From assembly GCF_002165305.2 (NCBI RefSeq), contig NZ_CP032285.1:62001-126000 (forward strand): 64,000 bases of DNA, written 5' to 3'. The position numbers were made by a program, and so were the translations under genes. Origin of the DNA: Acinetobacter sp. WCHA55 (GTDB taxonomy: Bacteria; Pseudomonadota; Gammaproteobacteria; Pseudomonadales; Moraxellaceae). This document shows, one piece after another, positions 54,169-63,318 of this stretch (within the stretch, counting starts at the first letter, position 1; every line of letters begins with the position of its first letter). The notes beneath the pieces were generated by a model. It was not told where the DNA came from. It did not search any database and was given only the letters and a program-made list of their open reading frames with translations.

Positions 54169-54578
54169 TTTATAGCCTATTAATATGTGTATTGTTGGGT
54201 ATTATATAGTTAATATTGGTTTTAATCTAATTCCCCTTAAACCTTTTAAGGATTTTAAGTCTGGTTTTAAGCTCTTGACTAAAGTGGCATTTAATACCTT
54301 TTAAAGCTTAAATCAGGTCAATCTCAACACTAAGCCAGTATTCTTGGTCAAATACTAAAAAGAATGAATAAGAAGCCCTCCCCTACTAGACATTTAAGTG
54401 GATTAACCGCCTATATAATAAATTTCTCTATAAATATTGTTGGTAGTCTTTTTATTGAATAGGGCACTCCCCTACTCAGCTAATATAGATCATTTTCAGT
54501 TGTGCATTTCACAACGTCTACTCATTTATTTAACTGTAAGTAGTAGTAAGCCCTCCCCTCTTCTTGGCAACTCCATTT
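54169..54578. promoter_or_regulatory. AT-rich region upstream of the trbA-like gene with CCCTCCCCT repeats
   Basis: This is a 410-bp non-coding stretch between the trbA-like gene and the 47-bp array. It contains three copies of a (C)CTCCCCT-centred element: about 54373-54387, 54462-54478 and 54549-54564. The first and third share AAGCCCTCCCCT. These C-rich islands stand out in an AT-rich region and could bind a regulator or partition protein. Confidence 0.4.
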
Positions 54579-55298
54579 TTATCAGTCTGATAATGAATAA
54601 ATCAACGATTTAGAATCGAAAAACCGTTATCAGCCTGATAATGAAAAAACCACGCCAAGGGATCTAAAGCTGTTATCAGTCTGATAATGAAAAAAACCAT
54701 GCCAAGGAATCTAAAGCTGTTATCAGTCTGATAATGAAAAAAACCACGCCAAGGGATCTAAAGCTGTTATCAGTCTGATAATGAAAAAAACCACGCCAAG
54801 GAATCTAAAGCTGTTATCAGTCTGATAATGAAAAAAACCACGCCAAGGGATCTAAAGCTGTTATCAGTCTGATAATGAAAAAATCCACGCCAAGGGATCT
54901 AAAGCTGTTATCAGTCTGATAATGAAAAAATCCACGCCAAGGGATCTAAAGCTGTTATCAGTCTGATAATGAAAAAAACCACGCCAAGGAATCTAAAGCT
55001 GTTATCAGTCTGATAATGAAAAAAACCACGCCAAGGGATCTAAAGCTGTTATCAGTCTGATAATGAAAAAATCCACGCCAAGGGATCTAAAGCTGTTATC
55101 AGTCTGATAATGAAAAAATCCACGATTAAAAATCGAAAGCTGTTGTCAGTCTGATAATGAAAAAATCCACGATTAAAAATCTAAAGCTGTTATCAGTCTG
55201 ATAATGTAAAAAACCACGCCAAGGGATCTAAAGCTGTTATCAGTCTGATAATGAAAAAATCCACGCCAAGGAATCTAAAGCTGTTATCAGTCTGATAA
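54579..55298 (+). repeat. Centromere-like array: 16 copies of a 47-bp palindromic repeat
   Basis: The 15-bp palindrome TTATCAGTCTGATAA starts at 54579, 54627, 54673, 54720 and then every 47 bp to 55284, giving 16 copies. The spacer consensus is GAAAAAAACCACGCCAAGG followed by RATCTAAAGCTG. Copies 1, 2, 13 and 14 are the most divergent. The array ends 140 bp before parA. A tandem repeat of similar size with 7-bp inverted repeats is the layout of sopC, the F plasmid centromere, so this is probably the ParB-binding site. Replication iterons are the alternative. Confidence 0.85.
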
Positions 55299-55437
55299 TG
55301 AAAAACACATAAGATATGGACACATGTTAGGCATATAGATTGAAAAAGTTGAAATATATTAAAAATAAAGTGAAAAAGTATTTTAAATATTTTTCAAATA
55401 TTGTATTGTTTGACTTTACTTGAAAGGTGATTGAAAA

Positions 55438-56274
55438 ATGGAAAAGAACTCAGGAAAAACTTATATTTGTACAAGCATCCACTTTAAAGGTGGTGTGGGC
55501 AAAACAACATCTACGGTGAATTGTGCTGCTAAGCTTGGAAAATTAGGTTATACGGTTTTAGTAATCGACTTAGATAGCCAACGTAATGCAACAAAACATA
55601 TTTCAAATGTTCCAGATATTAACGATATAGATGGCACTCTAAAAGATATTTTTGAAAACTATAAAACAATTAACATTCACGATGTTATACAAGGTCCAGA
55701 TAAAACCAACTTTGAAAATGTGTCTTTGATTGCTTGTGCTAATAACATTCGTGATGTTGAAATCAATATTCAGCGTTCTAGTCCAGTTCCTAATGAAATT
55801 ATTAGAAGTGTATTAAGAAAGATAAAAGGGGATTTCGACTTTATTTTGTTAGATTGTCCACCGCGAATGGAAACTCTAACTTTTAATGCTTTGTTAGCAT
55901 CAAACAGTTTATTAATTCCATTACAGGGTGAATACAGTATTCAGGGTTTGGAAGATATACTTAACTCTATGGATGACTTAGAGACAAGCAATCCAGATTT
56001 AAAAATTCTATCGCCAGTACTAAACTTTTATAACAAGCGTAATACAGTGGATCTTACCTTGGCTGAAGATATTCGCAATGAATATGCTCAACCAAAATTG
56101 CAAGAAAAACTGGTAAATAAGGAATTAATCTGTATTCCAAATGCTACGGTTTTTAGTCAAGCATCATATGTTAAGTGTTCCGTATTTGATCTGGATGCTG
56201 GAAAAGAAACACCAGCAAAACAAGCAATTAATCAACTTGTAGATCTAATGGTTTCTGAATACAAAAAATTATAA
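55438..56274 (+). CDS. parA: ParA-family partition ATPase, 278 aa
   Basis: The deviant Walker A motif KGGVGKTTSTVN (about residues 16-27) and the Walker B LLDCPP are present. There is no N-terminal helix-turn-helix extension, so it is short and type Ib-like. ATP-bound ParA coats the nucleoid and positions ParB-centromere complexes. The start has an AAAGGTG site. parB follows 9 bp later, and the 47-bp array lies upstream. Confidence 0.94.
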   Translation: MEKNSGKTYICTSIHFKGGVGKTTSTVNCAAKLGKLGYTVLVIDLDSQRNATKHISNVPDINDIDGTLKDIFENYKTINIHDVIQGPDKTNFENVSLIACANNIRDVEINIQRSSPVPNEIIRSVLRKIKGDFDFILLDCPPRMETLTFNALLASNSLLIPLQGEYSIQGLEDILNSMDDLETSNPDLKILSPVLNFYNKRNTVDLTLAEDIRNEYAQPKLQEKLVNKELICIPNATVFSQASYVKCSVFDLDAGKETPAKQAINQLVDLMVSEYKKL

Positions 56275-56283
56275 GGTGCTGAT

Positions 56284-57345
56284 ATGAACTTTAAAGATAA
56301 AGTAAAAAGCATGAAAAAAACATCTGTTGCTAATGCAACAGGGAGTGATGCTCAAGTTACTGATGTAAAAGAAAATACAGCGACTCCAACCATAGAAGAG
56401 GGGAGTCTTAACCCACTAGCTAAGCGAGAAACAAAAAATATTGTTAGCGGATCTCATTTAGAATCAATCGACATTGATTTAATTGATCCATCACCTTATC
56501 AACCACGTATCATGAATAAACGTGTATATGAGAAGTTGCCAATTTTGGCTGCTGATATAGAAACTAATGGACAAATTAACCCGATTACAGTTCGACAGAA
56601 GGGTAATCGTTACGAGTTAATTGCTGGTGAGAGACGTTTTAGAGCAATTAAAGAGATTTTAAAGCTCAAGAGAATTACTGCTTTAGTTAAAACATCTATG
56701 AATGATGATAAAGCTGCTATAACAGCTTTATTGGATAATACTGCTAGACAAAATCTTTCAGATTTTGAAAGCATATTAAAAATCAAGCAATTATGTGAAG
56801 AGTTTGGTTATCCTTTTGAAAGTTATGAATTTGTTACTGAAAAATTTGCGATTGATAAGTCGAAGTATTTCCGTCTCAAATATATTCTAGACTTACCTGA
56901 GTTCATTTTGGACTCTTTGAACGAAGATCCTGAGCTAATTTCTGGATATATTGCTCAAGAAGTGAATACCGCAATAAATAAAGCTTTAGAAACTAAAACT
57001 GAAAAAGCAATTTTCGACTTGTTAAGACCAGAATGGGATAAATACGTTGAAGAATTTAAATCCACGGGCAAGCGTCATAAAGGATTTATAGCTATTTTGA
57101 GTGAAGAAGAAAAAGCAAATAAGGCGACTAAGCCTGAAAAAACTGAAGAAGCTACTACTGAAGAACAACCGAGTAAGATTAAATTCGATTTTAAGACAGA
57201 TAAGGGCGTTAAATTTGGTTCTATGAGTTCTGAATGTGGTACCAAAGGTAAGAGTGTACTTAAGTTGCGAGTAGCCTTGGATGCAGATATTACAGAAGAG
57301 AAAGCTAGAAAAATTGAAGAGTTTTTTAAGAGCTTGAATGATTGA
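56284..57345 (+). CDS. parB: ParB-family partition protein, 353 aa
   Basis: A flexible N-terminal tail (about 50 residues) is followed by the ParB/Srx nuclease-like domain with PSPYQPR and the CTP-binding GERRFRA motif. A central helix-turn-helix region (FVTEKFAIDKSKYFRL) and a basic linker precede a C-terminal domain of about 60 residues. It should bind the upstream palindromic array. A terminator follows. Confidence 0.93.
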   Translation: MNFKDKVKSMKKTSVANATGSDAQVTDVKENTATPTIEEGSLNPLAKRETKNIVSGSHLESIDIDLIDPSPYQPRIMNKRVYEKLPILAADIETNGQINPITVRQKGNRYELIAGERRFRAIKEILKLKRITALVKTSMNDDKAAITALLDNTARQNLSDFESILKIKQLCEEFGYPFESYEFVTEKFAIDKSKYFRLKYILDLPEFILDSLNEDPELISGYIAQEVNTAINKALETKTEKAIFDLLRPEWDKYVEEFKSTGKRHKGFIAILSEEEKANKATKPEKTEEATTEEQPSKIKFDFKTDKGVKFGSMSSECGTKGKSVLKLRVALDADITEEKARKIEEFFKSLND

Positions 57346-57364
57346 AGTTTCAAAACTTTGAATG

Positions 57365-57391
57365 AAAAAAACCGGCATTGCCGGTTTTTTT
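57365..57391. terminator. Bidirectional terminator after parB
   Basis: The stem AAAAAACCGGC with GCCGGTTTTTT has a 3-nt loop. It lies between convergent parB and the minus-strand 275-aa gene. Confidence 0.92.
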
Positions 57392-58218
57392 TATAATAGA
57401 TCTGGATTAAAAGTCTGGTTAAGCCAATCCGAACTACTTGGATTGGTTACTGGTTTTGATTCAGATACGTTTTGACTTGGTTTAGCATTGTTAATTTCGG
57501 ACGTTTCGGTATTTTGAGATGTTTCAACGGTAGGGGAGTGGTCCTGAATGTTTTTATGTTCAGTATGTTTAGCTTCCTTTATCTTAACTGCTTTTTGAAC
57601 AGGAACCTCCTTGCTCTTGATAGAATTAGTTACGGGCTTTTTAGGTGATTGTTCAATTTGCTCCTTACTACTTTCTGGTATTTGTATGGATATATGATCA
57701 AGATACTTTTTTTCAAGATATTCAATATCGTACACATAGTAAGCAGTATTAAACTTGGTGTATGTTTCAACACAAGTACTTAAGCCAAACCTTAATAGGA
57801 AAGAATTGACAGAATATAGGCTTGCCATATCCTCATTAACTTCATACAACTTATAAAGGTATGAAAGCTCAATTAGAACCGCTATACCAGCATGTAAAAC
57901 AGCAGTTATGTAATTTCTACGAAGCTTTCCTTGAGGATGTTTTTTAATTGAATTAAATAGTTTTTGATTTGCATTTTTATCTATTTTCATTCGTACAGGC
58001 TGTGCAAACGTCTCGTCTATTTCATTTTGCACTGGCGCATTTAGAAAAATCTTCTGCTTGTCAGTACAAAAGATAAATCCTAAATACAGCAGACTTAAAC
58101 TAAAAGCGTTTAAGTCTAGACCTGGTAGATTTCTATTAACATTACTAATCACATCAAGATCTTCTCTTGTTAAGTGAATTAATTGATAGGATAGTTGTAT
58201 GTAGTTTGAATCTGTCAT
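57391..58218 (-). CDS. Hypothetical partner of the ParM-like protein, 275 aa
   Basis: The N-terminal half (about 165 residues) is helical with a KLRRNYITAVLHAGIAVLIEL segment. The C-terminal half is a Lys/Glu/Ser/Thr-rich disordered tail. Its start overlaps the ParM-like stop by 4 bp, the arrangement expected for an actin-like protein and its adaptor (ParR or StbB role). The sequence does not show a ribbon-helix-helix I can identify, so adaptor function is inference. Confidence 0.6.
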   Translation of the reverse strand: MTDSNYIQLSYQLIHLTREDLDVISNVNRNLPGLDLNAFSLSLLYLGFIFCTDKQKIFLNAPVQNEIDETFAQPVRMKIDKNANQKLFNSIKKHPQGKLRRNYITAVLHAGIAVLIELSYLYKLYEVNEDMASLYSVNSFLLRFGLSTCVETYTKFNTAYYVYDIEYLEKKYLDHISIQIPESSKEQIEQSPKKPVTNSIKSKEVPVQKAVKIKEAKHTEHKNIQDHSPTVETSQNTETSEINNAKPSQNVSESKPVTNPSSSDWLNQTFNPDLL

Positions 58219-59321
58219 TTGATTTCTGCGTACATTTTATACATGTATTTAGCTAACTTATATAAACCTTTAGCATTGGCGTACTCTGGTGATTCAGCGA
58301 TTCTTACGTTCGGTAAGTCGTACTTTTCTTTAATCTCTTTTTCAAGAAAAGCTGCACCGCCTCCACAAAATAATACTAATGCTAAATCATCGCCTCCACC
58401 GATCTGTTTAGAGATAAAGTTATTTAATTCGATCATGAATTCGTTTTTAGCTTGCTGAATTAAACCTGTAATATCTTTGGCTTGAGATCCTATACCATAA
58501 GTTCCAGATTTTAGTGCGAAATCTAGCCAGTTAGCGTTAACTGTTTTATAGCCAGATTCAAGAATTAAGCTAGTGATTCGTTCATAGATGGTAAGAATAC
58601 CAAGGTTACGTGATGTAGAACGATGGCCATCAAGCATGTTTCCTCCATCTAATGTGACTACAATATCAGTGGTTTTACCGCCAATATCGATTACAGCACA
58701 TTCAGAACTTATTAAAAGATCACTATCTTCTGAACCGTTTCCGTGTACATCAATAATCTCATTAAAATAAGCTGTTTGAGCTTCACATTTAACAATATGT
58801 CTTTTAATGATATTAAGCGGTTTACCAGCTTTATGATCTTTTAAGTTGAAGCAAACATCACCATTGAGTAGAAAATTAGTTTTCATATCAATAAGTGGCA
58901 TGTTTTTGGTTTTTTCAGGTGTGTAATAGCGACTAACAGGAAGTGAAGTAGCGATTGCAAACGCTCTACCATCATATGTTCCGATATGGTCAATATAGGC
59001 CTTAATTGCCTGGTGTATTAGTGCCTTGTTATATTCAGATGTCGGGTATTCGTCTGTTCTGGTATCCAGAGGAACACTACTATTGATCTTCTTACCAACT
59101 GTATAAAAGTTTTCATTTACTTTAACCACATAATAGTCAGTAGAATCCTCTTCGCCAGTGAGGACTTTTCCTGAATAAGCAATACTAGGAATAGTCAGTT
59201 TGATTTCATTTCCATCTTGATCTAGACCAGCATAAAGCTTTGTACCGCCATGTCCATCATCAATACCTAGAACAATATAACGTTCTTCAATCGCTGGTTT
59301 TTCATTTTGAGTATTTTTCAT
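58215..59321 (-). CDS. ParM/StbA-like plasmid actin ATPase, 368 aa
   Basis: The ATG 59321 has an AAAGGT site; a TTG 15 bp upstream overlaps that site. Actin-fold motifs are clear: phosphate-1 GIDDGHGGTKL, phosphate-2 VIDIGGKTTDIVV, and the adenosine motif LFCGGGAAFLEKEI. Such proteins polymerise to push plasmid copies apart. It follows the traK-J-I-H-like genes on the same strand. A second partition system besides parAB, or a transfer-linked role, are both possible. Confidence 0.88.
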   Translation of the reverse strand: MKNTQNEKPAIEERYIVLGIDDGHGGTKLYAGLDQDGNEIKLTIPSIAYSGKVLTGEEDSTDYYVVKVNENFYTVGKKINSSVPLDTRTDEYPTSEYNKALIHQAIKAYIDHIGTYDGRAFAIATSLPVSRYYTPEKTKNMPLIDMKTNFLLNGDVCFNLKDHKAGKPLNIIKRHIVKCEAQTAYFNEIIDVHGNGSEDSDLLISSECAVIDIGGKTTDIVVTLDGGNMLDGHRSTSRNLGILTIYERITSLILESGYKTVNANWLDFALKSGTYGIGSQAKDITGLIQQAKNEFMIELNNFISKQIGGGDDLALVLFCGGGAAFLEKEIKEKYDLPNVRIAESPEYANAKGLYKLAKYMYKMYAEIK

Positions 59322-59347
59322 AAGTTTACCTTTCAATTTTTCAAGAT

Positions 59348-59617
59348 TTACAACGAGTAACGTCTTCTACCGCGTCTAGTGTATTTATTGCCCCCAAAAA
59401 CTAAGCGTCTAAGAGCAGAGGGGATATAGCTGTATTTGTATTTAAATACTTTTTCAATAACCAATGTTGCTACTATCAAGCCGATGAAAAGCATAAGTTT
59501 GAACAAGGAAAACTTAATAACAACAGCTAGAAAAGGTATAAACAAATATCCGTTTAAACCGCCCCATAGGATTAGATTTAATCTAAATTGCGACCAGTGT
59601 GCATATTGATCATCCAT
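59348..59617 (-). CDS. traK: IcmT/TraK-like small membrane protein, 89 aa
   Basis: Length and pattern fit IcmT/TraK: a W-containing start (YAHWSQFRLNL), two adjacent hydrophobic helices, then a basic tail (GGNKYTRRGRRRYSL). It lies directly after the DotB/TraJ-like ATPase gene, as icmT/traK neighbours do in I-type systems. It is needed for T4BSS channel function in characterised relatives. Confidence 0.7.
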   Translation of the reverse strand: MDDQYAHWSQFRLNLILWGGLNGYLFIPFLAVVIKFSLFKLMLFIGLIVATLVIEKVFKYKYSYIPSALRRLVFGGNKYTRRGRRRYSL

Positions 59618-59626
59618 ATTCGCCTC

Positions 59627-60922
59627 TTAATAAATCAGTTTGTAATAGTAGTCTTCATGCAAACGACCAGCTTTGAGTAGATCGTCAGCTTGTTTCCTGA
59701 AACTCTTACTGATGTTTGGATCTGAACCATCAGAATTAATCATTAACTCTCGAATAAACTTCTGTTGAGCATGAATATCATCAATTAAAAGCAATTCTTC
59801 TTTCAGTTGAGGTGATAAAATTAAGTGTTCCCTTACAGCAAATACCTTGCCGTTCACATCTTTAACAAGACGTTGAGCAATCAATGTATAAACTGAACCA
59901 ATAATGTCAGCTGCAGCCTGAAGATGTTCTTCATGCTTAAAGCGCTTCAACATACGTGGAATAATTTTGTCTACGGTGGTTGCGTGAACCGTTGCAAAAA
60001 CAGGGTGGCCAGTTAAAGAAAGTTCTAGAGCTGCAGAAATTGTTTCTTTATCTCGCAATTCACCGATTTCAACTGCAGCAGGACGTCTACGCATCGCCTC
60101 TCTATTTGCATCCGCAAAAGTCTCGAAGTTATTGGGGATTTCGCTTTGACTAACAATACTGTGTGTGCTTTCAATTGCGTCATACTCGTATTCGATAGGC
60201 TCGTTGTGAGTCAAAATATTTCCACGAATATGAGTATTATTTTCCAACACATAGCGAATATTTGAAGCTAGTGTTGTACTTTTACCAGAACCAGTGATTC
60301 CGCCAATGATGTAGCAACCATTGTGAGGTAGCGATCTTTTAATGAAATCTTCATCTAAACCCACTTTTGAAAAGTGAGGGGGAATGCCAGAAATTGTACG
60401 TAACGTTATCTGAAAAGAATCTCCAGATCCACGATACGAAGTTCGAGATACGTTCACACGAAAGTTATAACGAGTTTCCTTACCTGAAGCGTCTTTCTGC
60501 AGAATACGATATGCCTTATTAATAAACTTATTATTAATAAGGACTAAGTAGGCATTTTCATCAGCAATCGTTCTTAGGATGTGTAGAGCTTCATCACGAT
60601 TGATAATACGGTGTGTTAACGAATATAACTCCAAGTCTTTCATCATTGTGATGGGGCGATCTGGACTAATGAAAATATCTGAAGCACCATGAGCTAATGC
60701 TTCATATAGAAGACTTTCAAATTCATCGCGACTTTTAAACCCTTGTTTCGGATCTTTGTATGTCGTTATGGCTGTTAATGTAGCCAAACCAAAACCACGG
60801 CTAGAATCGTAGTCTTTGCGAATGTCTTTGGTAGCTGTCAGAATCTTATTTTCAGATCCTTTAATCTTGTTAACATCAAATAATGCAGATTTTGCTTTTA
60901 ATGTCGAAACCTTCATTTGCAT
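59627..60922 (-). CDS. traJ: DotB/TraJ-like T4BSS ATPase, 431 aa
   Basis: This PilT/VirB11-type hexameric secretion ATPase has Walker A GGITGSGKSTT (about residues 207-217), an aspartate box around ILTHNEPIEYEYD, Walker B-like VEIGELRDKETI and the histidine-box segment TGHPVFATVHA. It energises the transfer channel. The ATG at 60922 is supported by GGAAG six bases upstream. It is in an operon with the DotC/DotD-like genes and the IcmT-like gene. Confidence 0.93.
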   Translation of the reverse strand: MQMKVSTLKAKSALFDVNKIKGSENKILTATKDIRKDYDSSRGFGLATLTAITTYKDPKQGFKSRDEFESLLYEALAHGASDIFISPDRPITMMKDLELYSLTHRIINRDEALHILRTIADENAYLVLINNKFINKAYRILQKDASGKETRYNFRVNVSRTSYRGSGDSFQITLRTISGIPPHFSKVGLDEDFIKRSLPHNGCYIIGGITGSGKSTTLASNIRYVLENNTHIRGNILTHNEPIEYEYDAIESTHSIVSQSEIPNNFETFADANREAMRRRPAAVEIGELRDKETISAALELSLTGHPVFATVHATTVDKIIPRMLKRFKHEEHLQAAADIIGSVYTLIAQRLVKDVNGKVFAVREHLILSPQLKEELLLIDDIHAQQKFIRELMINSDGSDPNISKSFRKQADDLLKAGRLHEDYYYKLIY

Positions 60923-60949
60923 TTAAAACTTCCAATTGAGTTAGCGAAC

Positions 60950-61759
60950 TTAAGGTTCGCTAACAAGGTTAATTTTTGGAATTTGATAGCTAGGTGCAAT
61001 TTGTTCAGGTTGGAGAATTGGTTTCCAAGTTTCAATATTTGAATTGAACTGCGGTAATTGTTGGATTTGAAGCAATTTCATATCAAGAGCAATAGTGTCT
61101 TGTGTAGAAGAAACAGCCAGTGATTGACTGCTAATTGCTGGCATTGATAACTTGCCCTCTAAAACAAACTTATGGAAAGTAACCATCCCCAAATAATCTC
61201 GTTTAAGACGATCTACTGCATCTTCAACAATATTTCGGCCCTCAACTAAACCCATTTCATAAGACTTAGCAGCAGTCTCTTTCCATATTTTTCGTTCTTG
61301 TTCGTTAGCTGGTAACATTTCTTTCGGAATGAAAGTCACGTAATCAACATTGCTATCAAGTGTAGGGAAAACAAGGTACTGACGCCAATCAGGTGCACGA
61401 GTACTGAAACGAGCTTGTTTCAAGATTTTATAAGTCTGCTTAGTCGTCTTGTACGACATGGCATTAGGTGTCTCAGTTACATCTTTTGATTCAATAATAA
61501 CCGGGGGAACAACAACATCTTTGATCATGTAAGGTTTAAAGTTAAAGATTGTATCAAGGTTACGCTCTTGGCTTTTGATGACCTCACGAGCGTTGCTTAA
61601 ATAAGTATTGATCCCTAACTTAATACCTTTTTGCTTAACTAATTCAAGCATGGCTTCATAACGAGCTTGCTGTTCAACATTACTAACATGAACTTCTAAA
61701 GAAGACTGGTTAGATGGGTTTAGTAGCTCTTGTAATGAAGCATTATTAGAGTAGTCCAT
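60950..61759 (-). CDS. traI: DotC/TraI-like outer-membrane complex protein, 269 aa
   Basis: The DotC family pattern is present: LDTIFNFKPYMIKDVVVPPVI, the ARFSTRAPDWRQYLVFP segment, a MLPANEQERKIWKE motif and the later RLKRDYLGMVTFHKF. DotC is usually a lipoprotein, but no signal peptide or lipobox is visible at this N-terminus, which is odd. It may rely on partners or be misplaced at the start. It is flanked by DotB- and DotD-like genes as expected. Confidence 0.85.
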   Translation of the reverse strand: MDYSNNASLQELLNPSNQSSLEVHVSNVEQQARYEAMLELVKQKGIKLGINTYLSNAREVIKSQERNLDTIFNFKPYMIKDVVVPPVIIESKDVTETPNAMSYKTTKQTYKILKQARFSTRAPDWRQYLVFPTLDSNVDYVTFIPKEMLPANEQERKIWKETAAKSYEMGLVEGRNIVEDAVDRLKRDYLGMVTFHKFVLEGKLSMPAISSQSLAVSSTQDTIALDMKLLQIQQLPQFNSNIETWKPILQPEQIAPSYQIPKINLVSEP

Positions 61760-61796
61760 AAAAACTCCAGATATGTATAAAAGGATTTAAAGGGTA

Positions 61797-62243
61797 TTAG
61801 TTATAAGTCAATAAAATACTTTTATTTTGATGATCTAGAGTTATCGAAGCAGTATTTAAATATGCAGAAACATCGCGTAAAGCTTCTACACCAGTAAGAC
61901 GCTTTTTATTAAAATTAACAATTGGAAGCTCATGAGTAGGACCAGCTTCTACAAAACGGTATCCGTATTGGCTAGAAATACTTTTAATTAAAGGTATTGG
62001 ATCGCCTATGTAGTCGATATTTAAAAGGTCATGGTTGATGCTACCTTGTTTCTTCTGAACAGTTTGCATTTGAATTGCAGAAGAGTTCTTTAAGTTCTGT
62101 TGTGCAATTAAAGCCTCTTGAGATGCTTCAGATATAATAGATAAAGGGCTTGCTACGTTTAATTGCGTTACATCACGACTAGCACACCCAGACATCATTA
62201 AACCAATTGCAAGAACGCTTAAAAGCTTTTTATTGTGCTTCAT
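61797..62243 (-). CDS. traH: DotD/TraH-like lipoprotein, 148 aa
   Basis: A signal peptide with lipobox MMSGC is followed by a disordered stretch and a C-terminal secretin-N-like domain (YIGDPIPLIKSISSQYGYRF...). DotD with DotC places the DotH secretin in the outer membrane. It is the first gene of the minus-strand operon traH-traI-traJ-traK-like. Confidence 0.85.
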   Translation of the reverse strand: MKHNKKLLSVLAIGLMMSGCASRDVTQLNVASPLSIISEASQEALIAQQNLKNSSAIQMQTVQKKQGSINHDLLNIDYIGDPIPLIKSISSQYGYRFVEAGPTHELPIVNFNKKRLTGVEALRDVSAYLNTASITLDHQNKSILLTYN

Positions 62244-62386
62244 TTTTACTCCGGATTAAGTGGGTATAAAGACAAAATGATTTTAGTCTAAAAACTATTA
62301 AAATGCACTTTATTAATTATAAAAAATCCCTTAAAAGGTATAAAGCCGACTTTTAGGCACTCGCTTAAACCTAATTTATAAGCTTT

Positions 62387-62498
62387 AACGCTTATCTAAG
62401 GGCGTTCTTCAGGCAGTCGTACCTGGCCTAAACAAGACAAATCTGTAAAAAATACTCTTTTTAAGTGCATTGTCTGTCCAAAACAATGCTTTTTTTTA
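62387..62498 (+). ncRNA. Candidate small RNA ending in a terminator
   Basis: A textbook terminator, GCATTGT with ACAATGC (62467-62489) followed by a run of T, stands in a region with no upstream plus-strand gene (the nearest genes read left). Upstream lie small stems AACGC/GCGTT (62387-62406) and CAGG/CCTG. The simplest reading is a short plus-strand RNA, for example a copy-number or regulatory RNA. The promoter is not fixed. Confidence 0.4.
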
Positions 62499-63213
62499 GT
62501 AGTACCTATCTGAAATGGAAATACAACGTACTTTTTTCAATCAATTATAGAGAGTAAATGAGCTCTTATAGTTTGCTGGACGTCTTTTATATTCCTTTAT
62601 AGTCTTATTCTTTCTTTTTATTATCTTTTCTATTCTTTTTTGTTCTTTTTTTAGAATATAATTTATACAGAAAATAACAAAGTACATTTATTCTTTTTTT
62701 AATTAAAATATTGTTAATACTGTAATTTATATTTTACAGTATAGAAGTATATTAATAAAGATGTTAATATGCTTTTTTTAATTAATATTAAAAATATTAT
62801 TGGTGATAATGTAATTTATTTATAAGCCAGCTTCTTTAATATTAAATAAATTGATAAAAACTGTTTGAAGAAAAAATGCATCTTGGTATATACCATTCCT
62901 AATTTAAAAGTTTAAAGACATTAAAGCTGCTACTTTTAAAAACCTACCTTATGGTTTAGTGCTGTGCATCTTAAATATAAAGATTTGACACCTTAAACAC
63001 CAATTAAACTGCAATAATGATAGGCTTAGAGTCGTATTTTTCCCTAAAAATTTAAGGCATCGCAACTGGCAAAAGACTATTGAAACTATGCATATCAAGC
63101 ACTTCACTGTAAAAAAGGTCCACTGTGTTTTTATGATTTATCAACTTCATTTTTTTGATTTTTCCACTGTACTAACAAGAGAGGAGTCAAAAAAGACATT
63201 CGCATTTATTGGG

Positions 63214-63256
63214 CTTAAAAGTGAAAAACATTTTGCTTAAAGTGAAAAACGTTTTA
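63214..63256 (+). repeat. Two adjacent 22-bp direct repeats
   Basis: CTTAAAAGTGAAAAACATTTT and CTTAAAGTGAAAAACGTTTT follow each other with a period of about 22 bp, one helical turn pair. Their closeness to a DnaA box makes iterons possible, although two copies are few. Confidence 0.5.
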
Positions 63257-63309
63257 ACGAGTACTTTTAGAAAGGTGTTTAACGTTGTAGTATGTGCTCA
63301 TGTTTTGCA

Positions 63310-63318
63310 TGTGGATAA
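63310..63318 (-). promoter_or_regulatory. Perfect DnaA box
   Basis: TGTGGATAA is the exact complement of the consensus DnaA box TTATCCACA. It lies 12 bp before the start of the 63331 gene. Perfect matches are rare by chance, and position at the edge of an AT-rich region fits an origin. Confidence 0.6.

Noticed and set aside
54579..55298. CRISPR array
   Set aside because: Repeats and intervening segments are both conserved and contiguous at a 47-bp period; there are no variable spacers and no cas genes.
57022..57378. Minus-strand frames across the parB 3' end
   Set aside because: They are shadows of the Lys/Glu-rich parB linker and lack start signals.
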